Origin: Cryobacterium sp. Y29
Lineage (GTDB): Bacteria > Actinomycetota > Actinomycetes > Actinomycetales > Microbacteriaceae
Assembly (NCBI RefSeq): GCF_002929825.1
Contig: NZ_PJJN01000030.1
Coordinates: 62,001 to 126,000 of the forward strand
Length of the DNA: 64,000 bases
Direction of reading: 5' to 3'
Numbering within the stretch: the first letter of the stretch is position 1; each line of letters starts with the position of its first letter. A program made the translations under genes and the position numbers. The notes beneath the pieces are model-generated. The model ran no database searches, had not been told where the DNA came from, and saw only the letters and a program-made list of their open reading frames with translations. Below, one piece after another: positions 1-9,155 of this stretch.

Positions 1-509
1 CGAAACAGAGCGCCGAGCAGCGCGGTGCTCGCGAGGGAGACGAGGGCCGACACGACCAGGGCGAGCCCGAAGATTAACCCGAGACCGAGCTCGCGCAGCT
101 TGACCCAGATAAAGAATCTGGTCTGTGGTGGCATGCCGAAGACGGTCCGCACGGCCTGCGCGGTGGTCGACAGCCAGCCCAGAACGGTCAGGAGAAGTCC
201 GGCCAGGGCGATGGCGCCGGTCCAGGTGAGTATGCCGGCGGTGGCAAGTACCTCCGGATCGATGATGGCGTCGGTGCCGATCAGGCCCGGAACCGACTGG
301 TTGATGATGGCGTAGAGGGCGTTGAGCAGCCCCTGGTTCGCGGTCAGAACAAGCCCAGCGATGGAGAAAGCCACCCAGACGGCGGCGAAAATGGCGAAGA
401 TGGCTTGAAAGGACATTCCGGCGGCCAGGATGCCACCACCGGCGGTGTTGAAATGGGTCAGCACCCGCACGGGACGCCAGGCCAGAACGCGCTCTACCAG
501 CTCTTTCAC
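1..509 (-). CDS. YihY/BrkB-family membrane protein, 3' part outside window
   Basis: Reading the minus strand from a GTG at 509 gives an open frame that runs off the window edge. The first about 169 residues begin VKELVERVLAWRPVRVLTHF and contain the GGGILAAGMSFQAIFAIFAA segment typical of the YihY/virulence factor BrkB family, followed by further hydrophobic helices. An in-frame TAA at 519-521 upstream of GTG fixes the longest possible start; no strong Shine-Dalgarno is visible. The family is an integral inner-membrane protein of unclear function (formerly mis-called RNase BN). It lies downstream of sdhB in the same direction but is separated from it by a long hairpin, so it is probably a separate unit. 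Confidence 0.75.
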   Translation of the reverse strand, partial: MKELVERVLAWRPVRVLTHFNTAGGGILAAGMSFQAIFAIFAAVWVAFSIAGLVLTANQGLLNALYAIINQSVPGLIGTDAIIDPEVLATAGILTWTGAIALAGLLLTVLGWLSTTAQAVRTVFGMPPQTRFFIWVKLRELGLGLIFGLALVVSALVSLASTALLGALF

Positions 510-580
510 GGTGTCAGCTTAACCGCAGTACCGGGTGTACCGGTGAGGCCAACCGCACGCGGCATCCGCTGCCCACGCAA

Positions 581-619
581 TGACAGATACCCCCGTCGAA
601 TCGACGGGGGTATCTGTCA
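581..619 (-). terminator. Long perfect hairpin after sdhB
   Basis: The arms TGACAGATACCCCCGTCGA and TCGACGGGGGTATCTGTCA form a perfect 19-bp inverted repeat separated by one base, sitting 14 bp past the sdhB stop. No T-run follows on the minus strand, so it may stop transcription by structure alone or protect the sdh mRNA end. Confidence 0.7.
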
Positions 620-632
620 CAAAATCAATCAG

Positions 633-1394
633 CTACGCCTTGCCGCGCATAATGGCCTGCTTGACCTCGGAGATGGCCTGGGTCACTTGGATGCCGCGGG
701 GGCAGGCTTCCGTGCAGTTGAAGGTCGTGCGGCAACGCCACACGCCCTCCTTGTCGTTGAGAATGTCGAGGCGCACGGCTGCATTCTCATCGCGGGAGTC
801 GAAGATGAACCGGTGCGCGTTGACGATCGCGGCCGGGCCGAAGTACTGGCCGTCGGTCCAAAAGACCGGGCAGCTCGACGTGCACGCTGCGCACAGAATG
901 CACTTCGTGGTGTCGTCGAAGCGAGCGCGCTGGGCGACCGTCTGAATGCGCTCCTTGCCCTTGGCCGGCGTGACGCTGTTCATGAGGAACGGCTGCACCG
1001 CCTTGAACGAGTCGAAGAACGGCTCCATGTCAACGATGAGGTCCTTCTCCAACGGCAGGCCTTTGATGGCCTCCACGTAGATGGGCTTCGTGATATCGAG
1101 GTCCTTCATGAGCGTCTTGCAGGCCAGACGGTTGCGGCCGTTGATGCGCATGGCATCCGAGCCGCAGACGCCGTGCGCGCACGAGCGGCGGAAGGTCAAC
1201 GAGCCGTCCTGCTCCCATTTGATCTTATGCAGGGCATCGAGCACGCGGTCGGTCGGGTACATCTGCACGTCGAAGTCCTGCCAGTGCGGCTCGTCGTCGA
1301 CCTCCGGGTTGAACCGACGAATAATGAGCGTCACCGTGAAGGACTTGATCTCCTCGGGAACGACGGGCTTCTGATCAATCGTGGCGGAACTCAC
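633..1394 (-). CDS. sdhB: Succinate dehydrogenase iron-sulfur subunit
   Basis: A 253-residue protein that passes electrons from the flavoprotein to quinone in complex II. The [2Fe-2S] ligands are in SCAHGVCGSDAM with a further Cys in RLACKT. The [4Fe-4S] and [3Fe-4S] ligands lie in CILCAACTSSCP and CRTTFNCTEACPRG. Length is normal for the family. The start is GTG at 1394, overlapping the sdhA TAG by one base (TAGTG), so translation is coupled. It is the last gene of sdhCDAB, followed by a hairpin. Confidence 0.97.
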   Translation of the reverse strand: MSSATIDQKPVVPEEIKSFTVTLIIRRFNPEVDDEPHWQDFDVQMYPTDRVLDALHKIKWEQDGSLTFRRSCAHGVCGSDAMRINGRNRLACKTLMKDLDITKPIYVEAIKGLPLEKDLIVDMEPFFDSFKAVQPFLMNSVTPAKGKERIQTVAQRARFDDTTKCILCAACTSSCPVFWTDGQYFGPAAIVNAHRFIFDSRDENAAVRLDILNDKEGVWRCRTTFNCTEACPRGIQVTQAISEVKQAIMRGKA

Positions 1395-3220
1395 TAGTAC
1401 TTCCTCTCCATCGGCTGGTAACGGGTGATGACAACCGGTTTCCAGTCGAGTTTGATGTGGTCGGCGGCATCCGCGCTCATGGCGTCACCTTTGAGGTAGG
1501 CCATGGTGTGCTTGAGGTAGTTCTCGTCGTCGCGCACGAGGTAATCCTCACGCTGGTGTCCGCCCCGGCTTTCCTTGCGGTTGCGGGCGGAGTAGACGAC
1601 AACCTCAGCGAGGTCGAGCAAGAAACCCAGTTCGACCGCCTCGAGCAGGTCGGTATTGAACCGACGGCCCTTGTCTTGCACACCGATGTTCTTGTAACGC
1701 TGGCGCAGCAGGTGGATGGTCTCGGTGACTTCGGCGAGGGACTCGTCGGTGCGGAACACCTGAGCCTTCTTATCCATTTCTTCCTGCAGAATCTTGCGGA
1801 GCACGGCGATGCGTTCGGTTCCCGTCGATGAGCGGATACCTTCCAGCAGTTCGCGCACCTCCTTGGCCGGGTCTTCCGGCAGCGGAACGAACTCGGCCGT
1901 CTTGACGTACTCGACCGCGTTGATGCCGGCGCGCTTGCCGAACACGTTGATGTCCAGCAGCGAGTTGGTGCCGAGACGGTTGGAGCCGTGCACCGAGACG
2001 CAGGCACATTCACCGGCGGCGTACAGGCCGGGAACGACCTGCTCGTTGTTGCGCCAGACTTCGGCCTTCACGTTGGTGGGGATGCCGCCCATCGCGTAGT
2101 GCGCGGTCGGCATGACCGGTACCGGCTCGGTGACCGGGTCGACGCCGAGATAGGTGCGGGCGAACTCGGTGATGTCGGGCAGCTTCGTCTCGAGCAGTTC
2201 CTTGCCAAGGTGCGTGCAGTCGAGGTACAGGTAGTCCTTCTCCGGCCCGGCGCCGCGACCCTCCGCGACCTCCTTGAGCATGCAGCGCGAGACGATGTCG
2301 CGCGGGGCGAGGTCCTTGATGGTCGGCGCATAGCGTTCCATGAAGCGCTCACCGGAGGCGTTCCGCAAAATGGCGCCCTCACCGCGGGCGCCCTCGGTCA
2401 AGAGGATGCCCAGCCCGGCCAGGCCGGTCGGGTGAAACTGGAAGAACTCCATGTCCTCGAGTGGAAGCCCCTTGCGCCAGACGATACCGACACCGTCACC
2501 GGTGAGGGTGTGCGCGTTCGACGTGGTCTTGTAGATCTTGCCGAAACCGCCGGTGGCGAAAATGAACGCCTTGCCCTGGAAGACGTGCAACTCGCCGGTC
2601 GACAGGTCGAGGGCAACCACGGCCGACGGCTGGTCGACACCATCGACGTTGGTCATGACGAGGTCGAGCACGTAGTACTCGTTGAAGAAGTTGATGCCGC
2701 GCTTGACGCAGTTCTGGTAAAGCGTCTGCAAAATCATGTGGCCGGTGCGGTCAGCGGCGTAGCAGGAGCGGCGAACCGGGCTCTTGCCGTGGTCGCGGGT
2801 GTGGCCGCCGAAACGACGCTGGTCGATCTTGCCCTCCGGGGTGCGGTTGAACGGCAAGCCCATGTTCTCGAGGTCGATGACGGCGTCGATGGCTTCCTTG
2901 GCCAGGATCTCGGCGGCGTCCTGGTCGACCAGGTAGTCGCCGCCCTTGATCGTGTCGAAGGTGTGCCATTCCCAGTTGTCTTCCTCGACGTTGGCCAGGG
3001 CCGCAGCCATGCCGCCCTGTGCCGCACCGGTGTGCGAGCGCGTTGGGTAGAGCTTGGAGATGACCGCTGTGCTGGCGTTGGGGCCGGCTTCGATGGCGGC
3101 GCGCATGCCAGCTCCCCCCGCTCCCACAATGACGATGTCGTGCTGGTGGTAGTGCACGCCGTCTACGACGGTGGACTCCGGAGCCGGATTGGGAACGGCG
3201 GGTGAAGTGGAAGAAGTCAT
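1394..3220 (-). CDS. sdhA: Succinate dehydrogenase flavoprotein subunit
   Basis: A 608-residue catalytic subunit oxidising succinate to fumarate in the TCA cycle at the cytoplasmic membrane face. The N-terminal Rossmann motif is [34 protein letters not shown] carries the histidine that binds FAD covalently in this family, although a Gly stands where Val is common. The substrate-site HPTGL and the C-terminal Arg-rich flavoprotein domain are present. ATG at 3220 lies 17 bp after the sdhD stop. Operon order sdhC-sdhD-sdhA-sdhB. Confidence 0.97.
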   Translation of the reverse strand: MTSSTSPAVPNPAPESTVVDGVHYHQHDIVIVGAGGAGMRAAIEAGPNASTAVISKLYPTRSHTGAAQGGMAAALANVEEDNWEWHTFDTIKGGDYLVDQDAAEILAKEAIDAVIDLENMGLPFNRTPEGKIDQRRFGGHTRDHGKSPVRRSCYAADRTGHMILQTLYQNCVKRGINFFNEYYVLDLVMTNVDGVDQPSAVVALDLSTGELHVFQGKAFIFATGGFGKIYKTTSNAHTLTGDGVGIVWRKGLPLEDMEFFQFHPTGLAGLGILLTEGARGEGAILRNASGERFMERYAPTIKDLAPRDIVSRCMLKEVAEGRGAGPEKDYLYLDCTHLGKELLETKLPDITEFARTYLGVDPVTEPVPVMPTAHYAMGGIPTNVKAEVWRNNEQVVPGLYAAGECACVSVHGSNRLGTNSLLDINVFGKRAGINAVEYVKTAEFVPLPEDPAKEVRELLEGIRSSTGTERIAVLRKILQEEMDKKAQVFRTDESLAEVTETIHLLRQRYKNIGVQDKGRRFNTDLLEAVELGFLLDLAEVVVYSARNRKESRGGHQREDYLVRDDENYLKHTMAYLKGDAMSADAADHIKLDWKPVVITRYQPMERKY

Positions 3221-3237
3221 ATGTGTGTGTGCAGCTC

Positions 3238-3690
3238 CTAGAGGGACGTACAGAACGAGGCCACGAGGTCGGCGGGCGCACCGGCGGGGCAGGGATCGAA
3301 GGTGAACACCACGAGGGTGCCCAAGACGATCAGCGAGACAACACTGACCAGAATCGCAACCTTGAGGATGCCGCGGCTGGTTCGCGTGGTCGCGTAGTCA
3401 TTGACGAGGGTGCGCATGCCGTTGCCGCCGTGAATCAGGGCGAGCCAGAGCATGATGACGTCCCAGACCATCCAGAACGGATTGGTCAGCTTGCCGGCGA
3501 CGAACGCGAAGTTCAGGGCACTGACGCCCTCGCCGATCATGAGGTTGACGAACAGGTGGCCGAAAATGAGTACGACCAGCACGACGCCGGAGACACGCAT
3601 GTAGATCCAGCCCCACTTTTCCCAGTTGACACCGCTCTTCTTTGTGGAGCGGCTGTATGGGCTGCGGGGAGCTTCGATTGTTGTAGTCAT
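3238..3690 (-). CDS. sdhD: Succinate dehydrogenase hydrophobic membrane anchor
   Basis: A 150-residue protein with three predicted membrane helices (about residues 28-50, 68-90 and 107-130), the usual plan for an SdhD anchor that binds heme and quinone with SdhC. The frame stays open upstream, but ATG at 3690 is preceded by AGGGGGCG at good spacing and gives the expected family length. The middle-helix segment [17 protein letters not shown] is the conserved Sdh_cyt signature with its histidine. It sits 11 bp after sdhC. Confidence 0.9.
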   Translation of the reverse strand: MTTTIEAPRSPYSRSTKKSGVNWEKWGWIYMRVSGVVLVVLIFGHLFVNLMIGEGVSALNFAFVAGKLTNPFWMVWDVIMLWLALIHGGNGMRTLVNDYATTRTSRGILKVAILVSVVSLIVLGTLVVFTFDPCPAGAPADLVASFCTSL

Positions 3691-3701
3691 ATGATCGCCC
3701 C

Positions 3702-4115
3702 CTAGTGGCTGAACACGTTGATGAGGTGGCGCGGCACGAAGCCCAGCATGGTGACGACCCACAGGCCGATGACGACGTAGAACAGCACCCGCTGGTACTT
3801 GGCGTTCCAGAAGTCGATCAGAATGATCCGCAGCCCGTTGAACGCGTGGAACACGATGGCTCCGACGAGTGCGACCTCACCGAGACCCATGATCGGCGTC
3901 TGGTACTGCGCGATAACCGCGTTGTACGCCTCGGGACTGACCCGCACGAGCGCCGTGTCGAGAATATGAACAAGCAGAAAGAAGAAAATCGCGACGCCCG
4001 TGATGCGGTGCAATACCCACGACCACATCCCCGTGTTACCCCGATACAGGGTGCCGGCGGGGCGACGTGACGTCGTCTTCTGCTGAGAATCTAGGGTTCC
4101 TGCCGTCTGTGGCAT
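3702..4115 (-). CDS. sdhC: Succinate dehydrogenase cytochrome b556 subunit
   Basis: A 137-residue complex II anchor with three membrane helices. MWSWVLHRITGVAIFFFLLVH carries the SdhC Ser-x3-Arg/His signature near residue 30 and VFHAFNGLRIIL supplies the axial-ligand histidine. The start is ATG at 4115 rather than the in-frame TTG at 4121, because AGGGAGGG lies 7 bases upstream of the ATG. It is the first gene of the sdh operon; the 5' leader is about 65 nt from the proposed -10 box. Confidence 0.92.
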   Translation of the reverse strand: MPQTAGTLDSQQKTTSRRPAGTLYRGNTGMWSWVLHRITGVAIFFFLLVHILDTALVRVSPEAYNAVIAQYQTPIMGLGEVALVGAIVFHAFNGLRIILIDFWNAKYQRVLFYVVIGLWVVTMLGFVPRHLINVFSH

Positions 4116-4184
4116 GAACAACCCTCCCTGGCTGAATAATGGCTCTCAAATGAGACCGAGAATGCGCTATAAGCACATGACATT

Positions 4185-4190
4185 ATTCTA
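4185..4190 (-). promoter_or_regulatory. Candidate -10 box of the sdhCDAB promoter
   Basis: TAGAAT on the minus strand fits the actinobacterial TANNNT -10 consensus and lies about 70 bp upstream of the sdhC ATG in an unusually AT-rich stretch. No clean -35 is visible (CTGACA is 19 bp upstream). Confidence 0.45.
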
Positions 4191-4215
4191 CAAGCGCACC
4201 GCCCGCTCGTGTCAG

Positions 4216-4234
4216 TTAGGTTGCCCTAACGTTG
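4216..4234. promoter_or_regulatory. Weak DtxR/IdeR-like iron box upstream of sdh
   Basis: TTAGGTTGCCCTAAC is a near-palindrome matching 13 of 19 positions of the DtxR/IdeR consensus TTAGGTTAGGCTAACCTAA. It lies about 25 bp upstream of the proposed sdh -10 and overlaps the end of the upstream glycosyltransferase gene. It is weaker than the two boxes at the siderophore genes. Complex II is iron-rich, so iron control would make sense, but this is inference. Confidence 0.35.
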
Positions 4235-5410
4235 CATCGAAGGTGGTATGTGCGTGCCGGCGCGCACGGCCAGACGTTCGTCGACGGCTTGCTCGTAGTA
4301 CTCGACCAGTTCGGCGCAGACCGTCGGCCAGGAGCGCCCCAGCACTGCGCGACGCCCGGCTTCGCCCATGCGTGCCCGCAACATCGGATCACGTGCGAGC
4401 TGGTGCACCCAGTGCCGCAGGTCGTGATCGTCGTCCGGTCGAAACAGATAGCCGTTCACGCCGTGCGTCACGAGGTCGATCGGTCCGCCAGCGTGCGGGG
4501 CCACCACGGGCAGGCCGGCGGCGTGCGCCTCCTGCAGCGTCTGTCCAAAGGTTTCCTCGGTGCCCGCGTGCACGAACACGTCAAAGCTCGCGTAGGCAAT
4601 GGCAAGTTCGCGGCCCGACAGGCGTCCCAGCCAGGTGACGGGCATACCCGAGAGAGCGCGCCGAATGGACGGGACGCTCGGCCCGTCCCCGACGAGTGCT
4701 AAACGGATGCCCGGCACCCCGCGCAGAGCACGCAGTCGCTCCACCTGCTTCTCCGGGGCCATGCGGCCGACATACCCGACAATCACGTCAGGCTCAGAGC
4801 CGTAGCCCGTGGGTGCGACGTGCTGCGGCGCAATTCGTTCCCGCAGGGCGGCGACCGCTGGGTCATTCTTCAGATTCGGGTGGAACCCGGCGAGATCGAC
4901 TCCGCGAGTCCACATCGCCAGGCCGGGAACGCCGAGGCGCAGCAGGGCAGCCATCGACGAAGATGACGGAACGAGAGTGCGGGTGGCGCCCTCGTGCACC
5001 CACTTCACAAACCGCCAGGCCAGGGCCGTGGCGGGACCGAGGTGGTTTCGGTGCGCGTAGCCGGCGACATCCGTCTGAAAGATCGCGACCGAGGGAATGT
5101 CGAGACGGTTGGCGGCGCTGATGCCCTGGGCGCCGAGCAGAAACGGCGAGGCTGCGTGCAGTACATCGGGGCGAAAGTCAGCGAGTAACTTCTGCACCTG
5201 CGGGCTCGGCATGCCGACCGGAAACTCACGGTAGTTGACCGCCGAGACGGTATGCACCGGAAAACCGGCGTACTCGACGGGGGCGCCGTGGGGGGCGATG
5301 ACCATGGCCTCGTGACCGGCGGCGGCCAGGTGCTCGAGTACCCGGCAGACGCTCGTGGTCACACCGCTCACGGTGGGGAGAAAACTTTCGCTGATTACTG
5401 CGATCCGCAT
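4226..5410 (-). CDS. GT4 glycosyltransferase, GDP-mannose alpha-mannosyltransferase (MgtA-like)
   Basis: A 394-residue GT-B fold enzyme. The start MRIAVISESFLPTVSGVTTS resembles actinobacterial MgtA/PimB-type mannosyltransferases that add mannose to glycolipids at the inner membrane face. The C-terminal donor half has GYVGRMAPEKQVERL near residue 200 and the E-x7-E motif in HAGTEETFGQTLQEAHAAGLP. The frame allows an 8-codon longer N-terminus (TTG-type starts excluded; ATG at 5434); I prefer ATG at 5410 because the Rossmann strand follows at once. It is divergent from a GDP-mannose pyrophosphorylase gene, which would make its donor. The exact acceptor is unknown. Confidence 0.8.
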   Translation of the reverse strand: MRIAVISESFLPTVSGVTTSVCRVLEHLAAAGHEAMVIAPHGAPVEYAGFPVHTVSAVNYREFPVGMPSPQVQKLLADFRPDVLHAASPFLLGAQGISAANRLDIPSVAIFQTDVAGYAHRNHLGPATALAWRFVKWVHEGATRTLVPSSSSMAALLRLGVPGLAMWTRGVDLAGFHPNLKNDPAVAALRERIAPQHVAPTGYGSEPDVIVGYVGRMAPEKQVERLRALRGVPGIRLALVGDGPSVPSIRRALSGMPVTWLGRLSGRELAIAYASFDVFVHAGTEETFGQTLQEAHAAGLPVVAPHAGGPIDLVTHGVNGYLFRPDDDHDLRHWVHQLARDPMLRARMGEAGRRAVLGRSWPTVCAELVEYYEQAVDERLAVRAGTHIPPSMQR

Positions 5411-5494
5411 GGTTTGAGAGTAAACAACAAGCATTGCCGCCGAGTAACGGGCGCATGAACAGCGCTCTCGCGCCGTCGTAGTGCGGGCGCCGGA

Positions 5495-5500
5495 TAGTCT
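5495..5500 (+). promoter_or_regulatory. -10 box for a leaderless manC transcript
   Basis: TAGTCT ends 6 nt before the ATG at 5507 and no Shine-Dalgarno is present, so transcription probably starts at the A of the start codon. Confidence 0.5.
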
Positions 5501-5506
5501 GGGCGC

Positions 5507-6628
5507 ATGATTACGTCCACTGAGCCCATCGACCGCCTGTACAGCGTGATTCCCGCCGGCGGCATCGGTTCCAGGCTGTGGCCGCTATCGCGAGCGGATG
5601 CCCCCAAATTTCTGCACGACCTCACCGGGTCTGGACACACCCTGCTGCGCGACACCTGGGATCGCCTCGTTCCGCTTTCGAGCGAGCAGCGCATCATGGT
5701 GGTCACCGGTCGGGCGCACCGTGCTGCCGTTGAACAGCAGTTGCCCGAACTGACCGACCCGAACGTCGTTCTCGAGAGCGAACCGCGCGACTCGACCGCC
5801 GCGATCGGCCTCGCTGCAGCCATTTTGGAGCTGCGTGAACCCGGCGTGATCATCGGGTCGTTCCCCGCCGACCATGTCATCAAGGGCGACGCGCTGTTTC
5901 GTTCGGCGGTGCTGGAGGCGGTTGTCGCAGCGGACGCCGGTTACATCGTCACGATCGGCATTCAGCCGACCGAGCCCGCGATCGGCTTCGGTTACATCAA
6001 AAGCGCCGCTTCTCTGGCAATCGATGGGGCACCGAGCGCCCTGGCCGTTGACTCCTTCGTCGAAAAGCCCAGCCCCGATGTTGCGGAGCGCTACCTCGCC
6101 GACGGCCATCACTTGTGGAACGCTGGCATTTTCATTGCCCGTGCCGACCGCCTGCTGGCCGAGATTGAGGCGGCCGAGCCCGAGCTGCACGCCGGGCTTC
6201 TCGAACTGGCCGCCGCCTGGGATACCCCGGCCCGCGGCGCCGTCGTCGACCAAGTCTGGCCGCGCCTGAAGAAGATCGCCATCGACTACTCGGTCGCTGA
6301 ACCGGCTGCCGCCGCCGGCAAGCTCGTGGTGATCCCCGGCCAATTCGACTGGGACGACGTGGGCGATTTCGCGTCGATCGCCAAGCTGCACTCGGGCGGA
6401 CGCAAGGCCAACCTGGCCATCCTCGGCGAGGGAGCACGCGTGCTCGCCGACTCGTCGAGCGGCATCGTGGTCAGCCACACCGGTCGTATGATCGCGCTCA
6501 TCGGTGTCGAAGATATCGTCGTGATCGACACGCCTGACGCGTTGCTGGTCACGACGAGCGCGAACGCGCAGAAGGTCAAGGCGGTCGTCGACGCGCTGAA
6601 GCTCTCGGGTTCGAGCGACGTGCTCTAA
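5507..6628 (+). CDS. manC: Mannose-1-phosphate guanylyltransferase
   Basis: A 373-residue cytoplasmic enzyme making GDP-mannose from GTP and mannose 1-phosphate. The nucleotidyltransferase signature PAGGIGSRLWPLSRADAPKF is at residues 16-35. FPADHVI, EKPS and the NAGIF motif further along are the usual substrate-site elements. FDWDDVGDF is the metal-binding pyrophosphorylase motif near residue 280. It lacks the C-terminal isomerase domain of bifunctional AlgA/ManC, so it is the monofunctional actinobacterial form. It is divergently paired with a GDP-mannose-using glycosyltransferase. Confidence 0.93.
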   Translation: MITSTEPIDRLYSVIPAGGIGSRLWPLSRADAPKFLHDLTGSGHTLLRDTWDRLVPLSSEQRIMVVTGRAHRAAVEQQLPELTDPNVVLESEPRDSTAAIGLAAAILELREPGVIIGSFPADHVIKGDALFRSAVLEAVVAADAGYIVTIGIQPTEPAIGFGYIKSAASLAIDGAPSALAVDSFVEKPSPDVAERYLADGHHLWNAGIFIARADRLLAEIEAAEPELHAGLLELAAAWDTPARGAVVDQVWPRLKKIAIDYSVAEPAAAAGKLVVIPGQFDWDDVGDFASIAKLHSGGRKANLAILGEGARVLADSSSGIVVSHTGRMIALIGVEDIVVIDTPDALLVTTSANAQKVKAVVDALKLSGSSDVL

Positions 6629-6657
6629 ACCGGTATCGGTGTTCGGCTCGCACTGAC

Positions 6658-6663
6658 TAGAAT
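6658..6663 (+). promoter_or_regulatory. -10 box upstream of first BMP lipoprotein gene
   Basis: TAGAAT lies 27 nt before the ATG at 6690. The transcript would include the AAGGGAG ribosome binding site at 6678-6684, so this gene has a short leader, unlike many neighbours. Confidence 0.45.
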
Positions 6664-6689
6664 TCCAGATCATGCTTAAGGGAGTCTTT

Positions 6690-7751
6690 ATGCGTCACTT
6701 GATTGCTGTTTCTGCCCTCGCGGCATCCGCTCTGCTGTTGGCCGGGTGCGCGCAGGCGCCGACACCGACCGCGACAACGGATGCAACAGCGCCCGACTAC
6801 TGCGCCCGCATGGTCACGAACTCGGGCGGTCTCGACGACCGGTCCTTCAACCAGTCCAGCTGGGAAGGGCTGCAGGAGGCGGCGACGAAGTACAGCATCG
6901 ACACCGAGGCGATCGTGTCGACGTCGGAGACCGATCTGGCACCCAACGTGAGTCAAGCCGTCGCGACCGGATGCCAGTTCGTCCTCACCGTCGGCTTTGA
7001 ACTCGCCGATGCCACGCTCGCCGAGGCAACGGCCAACCCCGACGTGCACTTCGCGATCGTCGACGAGGTCGTCGATGCGCCCAACGTGAAACCGATCGTC
7101 TTCGACACCGCGCAGGCGTCCTTTCTGGCCGGCTACCTAGCGGCCGGCGTGAGCAAGACCGGGATTGTAGCCACCTTCGGCGGCGGCAACCAGCCGCCCG
7201 TCACCCTGTTCATGGACGGTTTCGTCGACGGCGTCGCCATGTACAACGACAAGCACACAGCTGCCGTGCAGGTGCTCGGCTGGAACAAGGACACCCAGGA
7301 CGGCAGCTTCACCGGCGATTTCGAAGACGTCAACAAGGGCAAGGCATTCGCCCAGGCGTTCATCGACCAGGGTGCTGACGTCATTTTGCCGGTGGCCGGC
7401 CAGGTCGGGCAGGGCGCCGCCGCCGCCGCCGTCGAGACACCGGGAATTTCTATTATTTGGGTCGATAACGATGGCTATGTCACCCTGCCTGCACAATTCC
7501 AGTCTGTCGTTCTCACGAGTGTGCTGAAGAACACCTCGGCCGCTGTTGTGGAAACCATCGGATCCGACCTGGACGGCACCTTCGACAACACGGCTTTCGT
7601 GGGCACGTTGAAGAACGGCGGCGTCGAGATCGCCGACTTCCACGACCTGGCTTCGCTGGTCACGCCTGAACTGAGTGCCGAGCTCGACCAGATCAGAGCC
7701 GCGATTGTAGCCGGGATCATCGCCGTAGAGGGCCCCAGTACACCCCAATAG
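6690..7751 (+). CDS. BMP/PnrA-family nucleoside-binding lipoprotein 1
   Basis: A 353-residue extracytoplasmic solute-binding lipoprotein. The signal peptide MRHLIAVSALAASALLLAGC ends in lipobox LLAGC. The mature part opens with the BMP signature DRSFNQSSWEGLQEA and has FMDGFVDGV in the middle. The start is ATG at 6690, because AAGGGAG sits 5-6 bases upstream, rather than the in-frame ATG at 6672. The downstream ABC genes and nucleoside-salvage enzymes indicate nucleosides as ligand. It is paralogous to the next gene. Confidence 0.88.
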   Translation: MRHLIAVSALAASALLLAGCAQAPTPTATTDATAPDYCARMVTNSGGLDDRSFNQSSWEGLQEAATKYSIDTEAIVSTSETDLAPNVSQAVATGCQFVLTVGFELADATLAEATANPDVHFAIVDEVVDAPNVKPIVFDTAQASFLAGYLAAGVSKTGIVATFGGGNQPPVTLFMDGFVDGVAMYNDKHTAAVQVLGWNKDTQDGSFTGDFEDVNKGKAFAQAFIDQGADVILPVAGQVGQGAAAAAVETPGISIIWVDNDGYVTLPAQFQSVVLTSVLKNTSAAVVETIGSDLDGTFDNTAFVGTLKNGGVEIADFHDLASLVTPELSAELDQIRAAIVAGIIAVEGPSTPQ

Positions 7752-7893
7752 GGAAAGAATCGTCTCGGCAATGTCGCGGCTTGGTAACGACTCGCGCGCG
7801 CACCCATAATGCTCATCCGCGCACCAAGACATTGGGTAACGTGGATCGCACCACGCCCGTGCGATCTCGCTGGGCAGCACCCAGGAGGTCCTC

Positions 7894-8994
7894 TTGACAA
7901 TTTCGACCCGTAAGACCGCACTTGCCGGTCTTGCAATGTTCGGTACCGTGGCGATGCTGGCCGCCTGTGCTCAGGCGCCCGCTACGACCGACAACAATTC
8001 CGCTGCGGCCAGCGACTTTCTGCCCTGCATCGTGTCCGACTTCGGCGGCTTCGACGACAAGTCGTTCAACCAGTCGAGCTTCGAGGGCATAAGCCAGGCC
8101 GCCGACGAAATCAGCGGGGAGTTCAAGCAGGCGGAGTCCAAGTCGGCCGACCAGTACGTGAGCAACGTGAGCAGCATGGTCGATCAGGGCTGCAACTTCA
8201 TTCTTAACGTGGGGTTTGCGCTCGCCAACGCCACCCGCGATGCGGCCAAAGCCAACCCCGACGTGCAGTTTGCCCTGATCGACTCGGCGATCTCCAACGA
8301 TGACTTCAGTCCGCTCGTGCTCGACAACGTGAAGCCGGTGCTCTATGACACCGCCCAGGCTGCCTACCTCGCGGGCTACCTCGCCGCCGGCACCACCACG
8401 ACCGGGACCGTCGGTACCTATGGCGGACAGCAGTTCCCCTCCGTCACCATCTTCATGGACGGCTTCGTCGACGGCGTCGCGCACTACAACGAGGTCAAGG
8501 GCGCAGACGTCAAGGTTCTCGGCTGGGACAAGGCCGCACAAGCAGGCTTGTTTGCGGGCAGCTTCGACGACATCGCCAAGGGCAAGACCATCAGCCAGGG
8601 CCTCATCGACGCGGGCGCCGACATCATCCTGCCCGTCGCCGGACCGCTCTTCCAGGGCACCGCGCAGGCCATCCAAGACTCCGGCAAGGACGTCGCCATC
8701 ATCGGCGTCGACTCCGACCTCTTCGAGACCTCGCCCGAGTTCGCCTCCATGTATCTCACCTCGGTCATGAAGCAGATGACGGATGCCACCAAGAAGATCA
8801 CCGTGGACGCCTCCAAGGGTGACTACACCTCGGAGGCCTACGTCGGCACCCTGGAGAACAAGGGAGTGCTCCTCGCGCCCCTTCATGAGTGGGAGTCCAA
8901 GGTCGACCCGGCAATCATGACCGAGATCGACGCCATTACCGCCGACATCATCAGCGGCACGATCGTCATCGAGTCACCCGCCACACCGAAGTAA
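7894..8994 (+). CDS. BMP/PnrA-family nucleoside-binding lipoprotein 2
   Basis: A 366-residue lipoprotein with lipobox LAAC around residue 25. FDDKSFNQSSFEGISQA and TIFMDGFVDGVAHYN are the same BMP motifs as in the preceding paralogue. The start is TTG at 7894, set by AGGAGG at 7883-7888; no ATG or GTG fits. A strong hairpin at 9002-9045 separates it from the ATPase gene, so the two binding proteins may be expressed at a higher level than the membrane components. Confidence 0.9.
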   Translation: MTISTRKTALAGLAMFGTVAMLAACAQAPATTDNNSAAASDFLPCIVSDFGGFDDKSFNQSSFEGISQAADEISGEFKQAESKSADQYVSNVSSMVDQGCNFILNVGFALANATRDAAKANPDVQFALIDSAISNDDFSPLVLDNVKPVLYDTAQAAYLAGYLAAGTTTTGTVGTYGGQQFPSVTIFMDGFVDGVAHYNEVKGADVKVLGWDKAAQAGLFAGSFDDIAKGKTISQGLIDAGADIILPVAGPLFQGTAQAIQDSGKDVAIIGVDSDLFETSPEFASMYLTSVMKQMTDATKKITVDASKGDYTSEAYVGTLENKGVLLAPLHEWESKVDPAIMTEIDAITADIISGTIVIESPATPK

Positions 8995-9001
8995 AACACC
9001 G

Positions 9002-9045
9002 ACGACGCCGGGGAGGACAGCTCACGCTGGCCTCCCCGGCGTCGT
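9002..9045 (+). terminator. Hairpin terminator or attenuator after second BMP gene
   Basis: A perfect 15-bp stem (ACGACGCCGGGGAGG and its complement) with a 14-nt loop begins 7 bp after the stop. It has no T-run. It lies between the binding-protein gene and the rest of the ABC operon. Confidence 0.7.
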
Positions 9046-9142
9046 TCCGCGTTCCCGACAGCGGGCGCCGGTGCGACAGAGCCTCCTCGTCACCCGGCCC
9101 CCGCTGAACTGAGTCGCCGCGTCGCTGGCGGCGTCCGCTCAA

Positions 9143-9148
9143 TAGAAT
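9143..9148 (+). promoter_or_regulatory. -10 box for the nucleoside ABC operon
   Basis: TAGAAT ends 7 nt before the ATG at 9156 and no Shine-Dalgarno is present, which suggests leaderless transcription of the ATPase gene independently of the BMP genes. Confidence 0.5.
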
Positions 9149-9155
9149 TGGACTC

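Noticed and set aside
405..1397. Long plus-strand open frames opposite sdhB, sdhA (1988-3205) and similar cases at 9090-10472 and 29626-31002
   Set aside because: They are antisense shadows of strongly recognisable genes, caused by high GC; their translations are Arg/His/Val-rich and lack family motifs.
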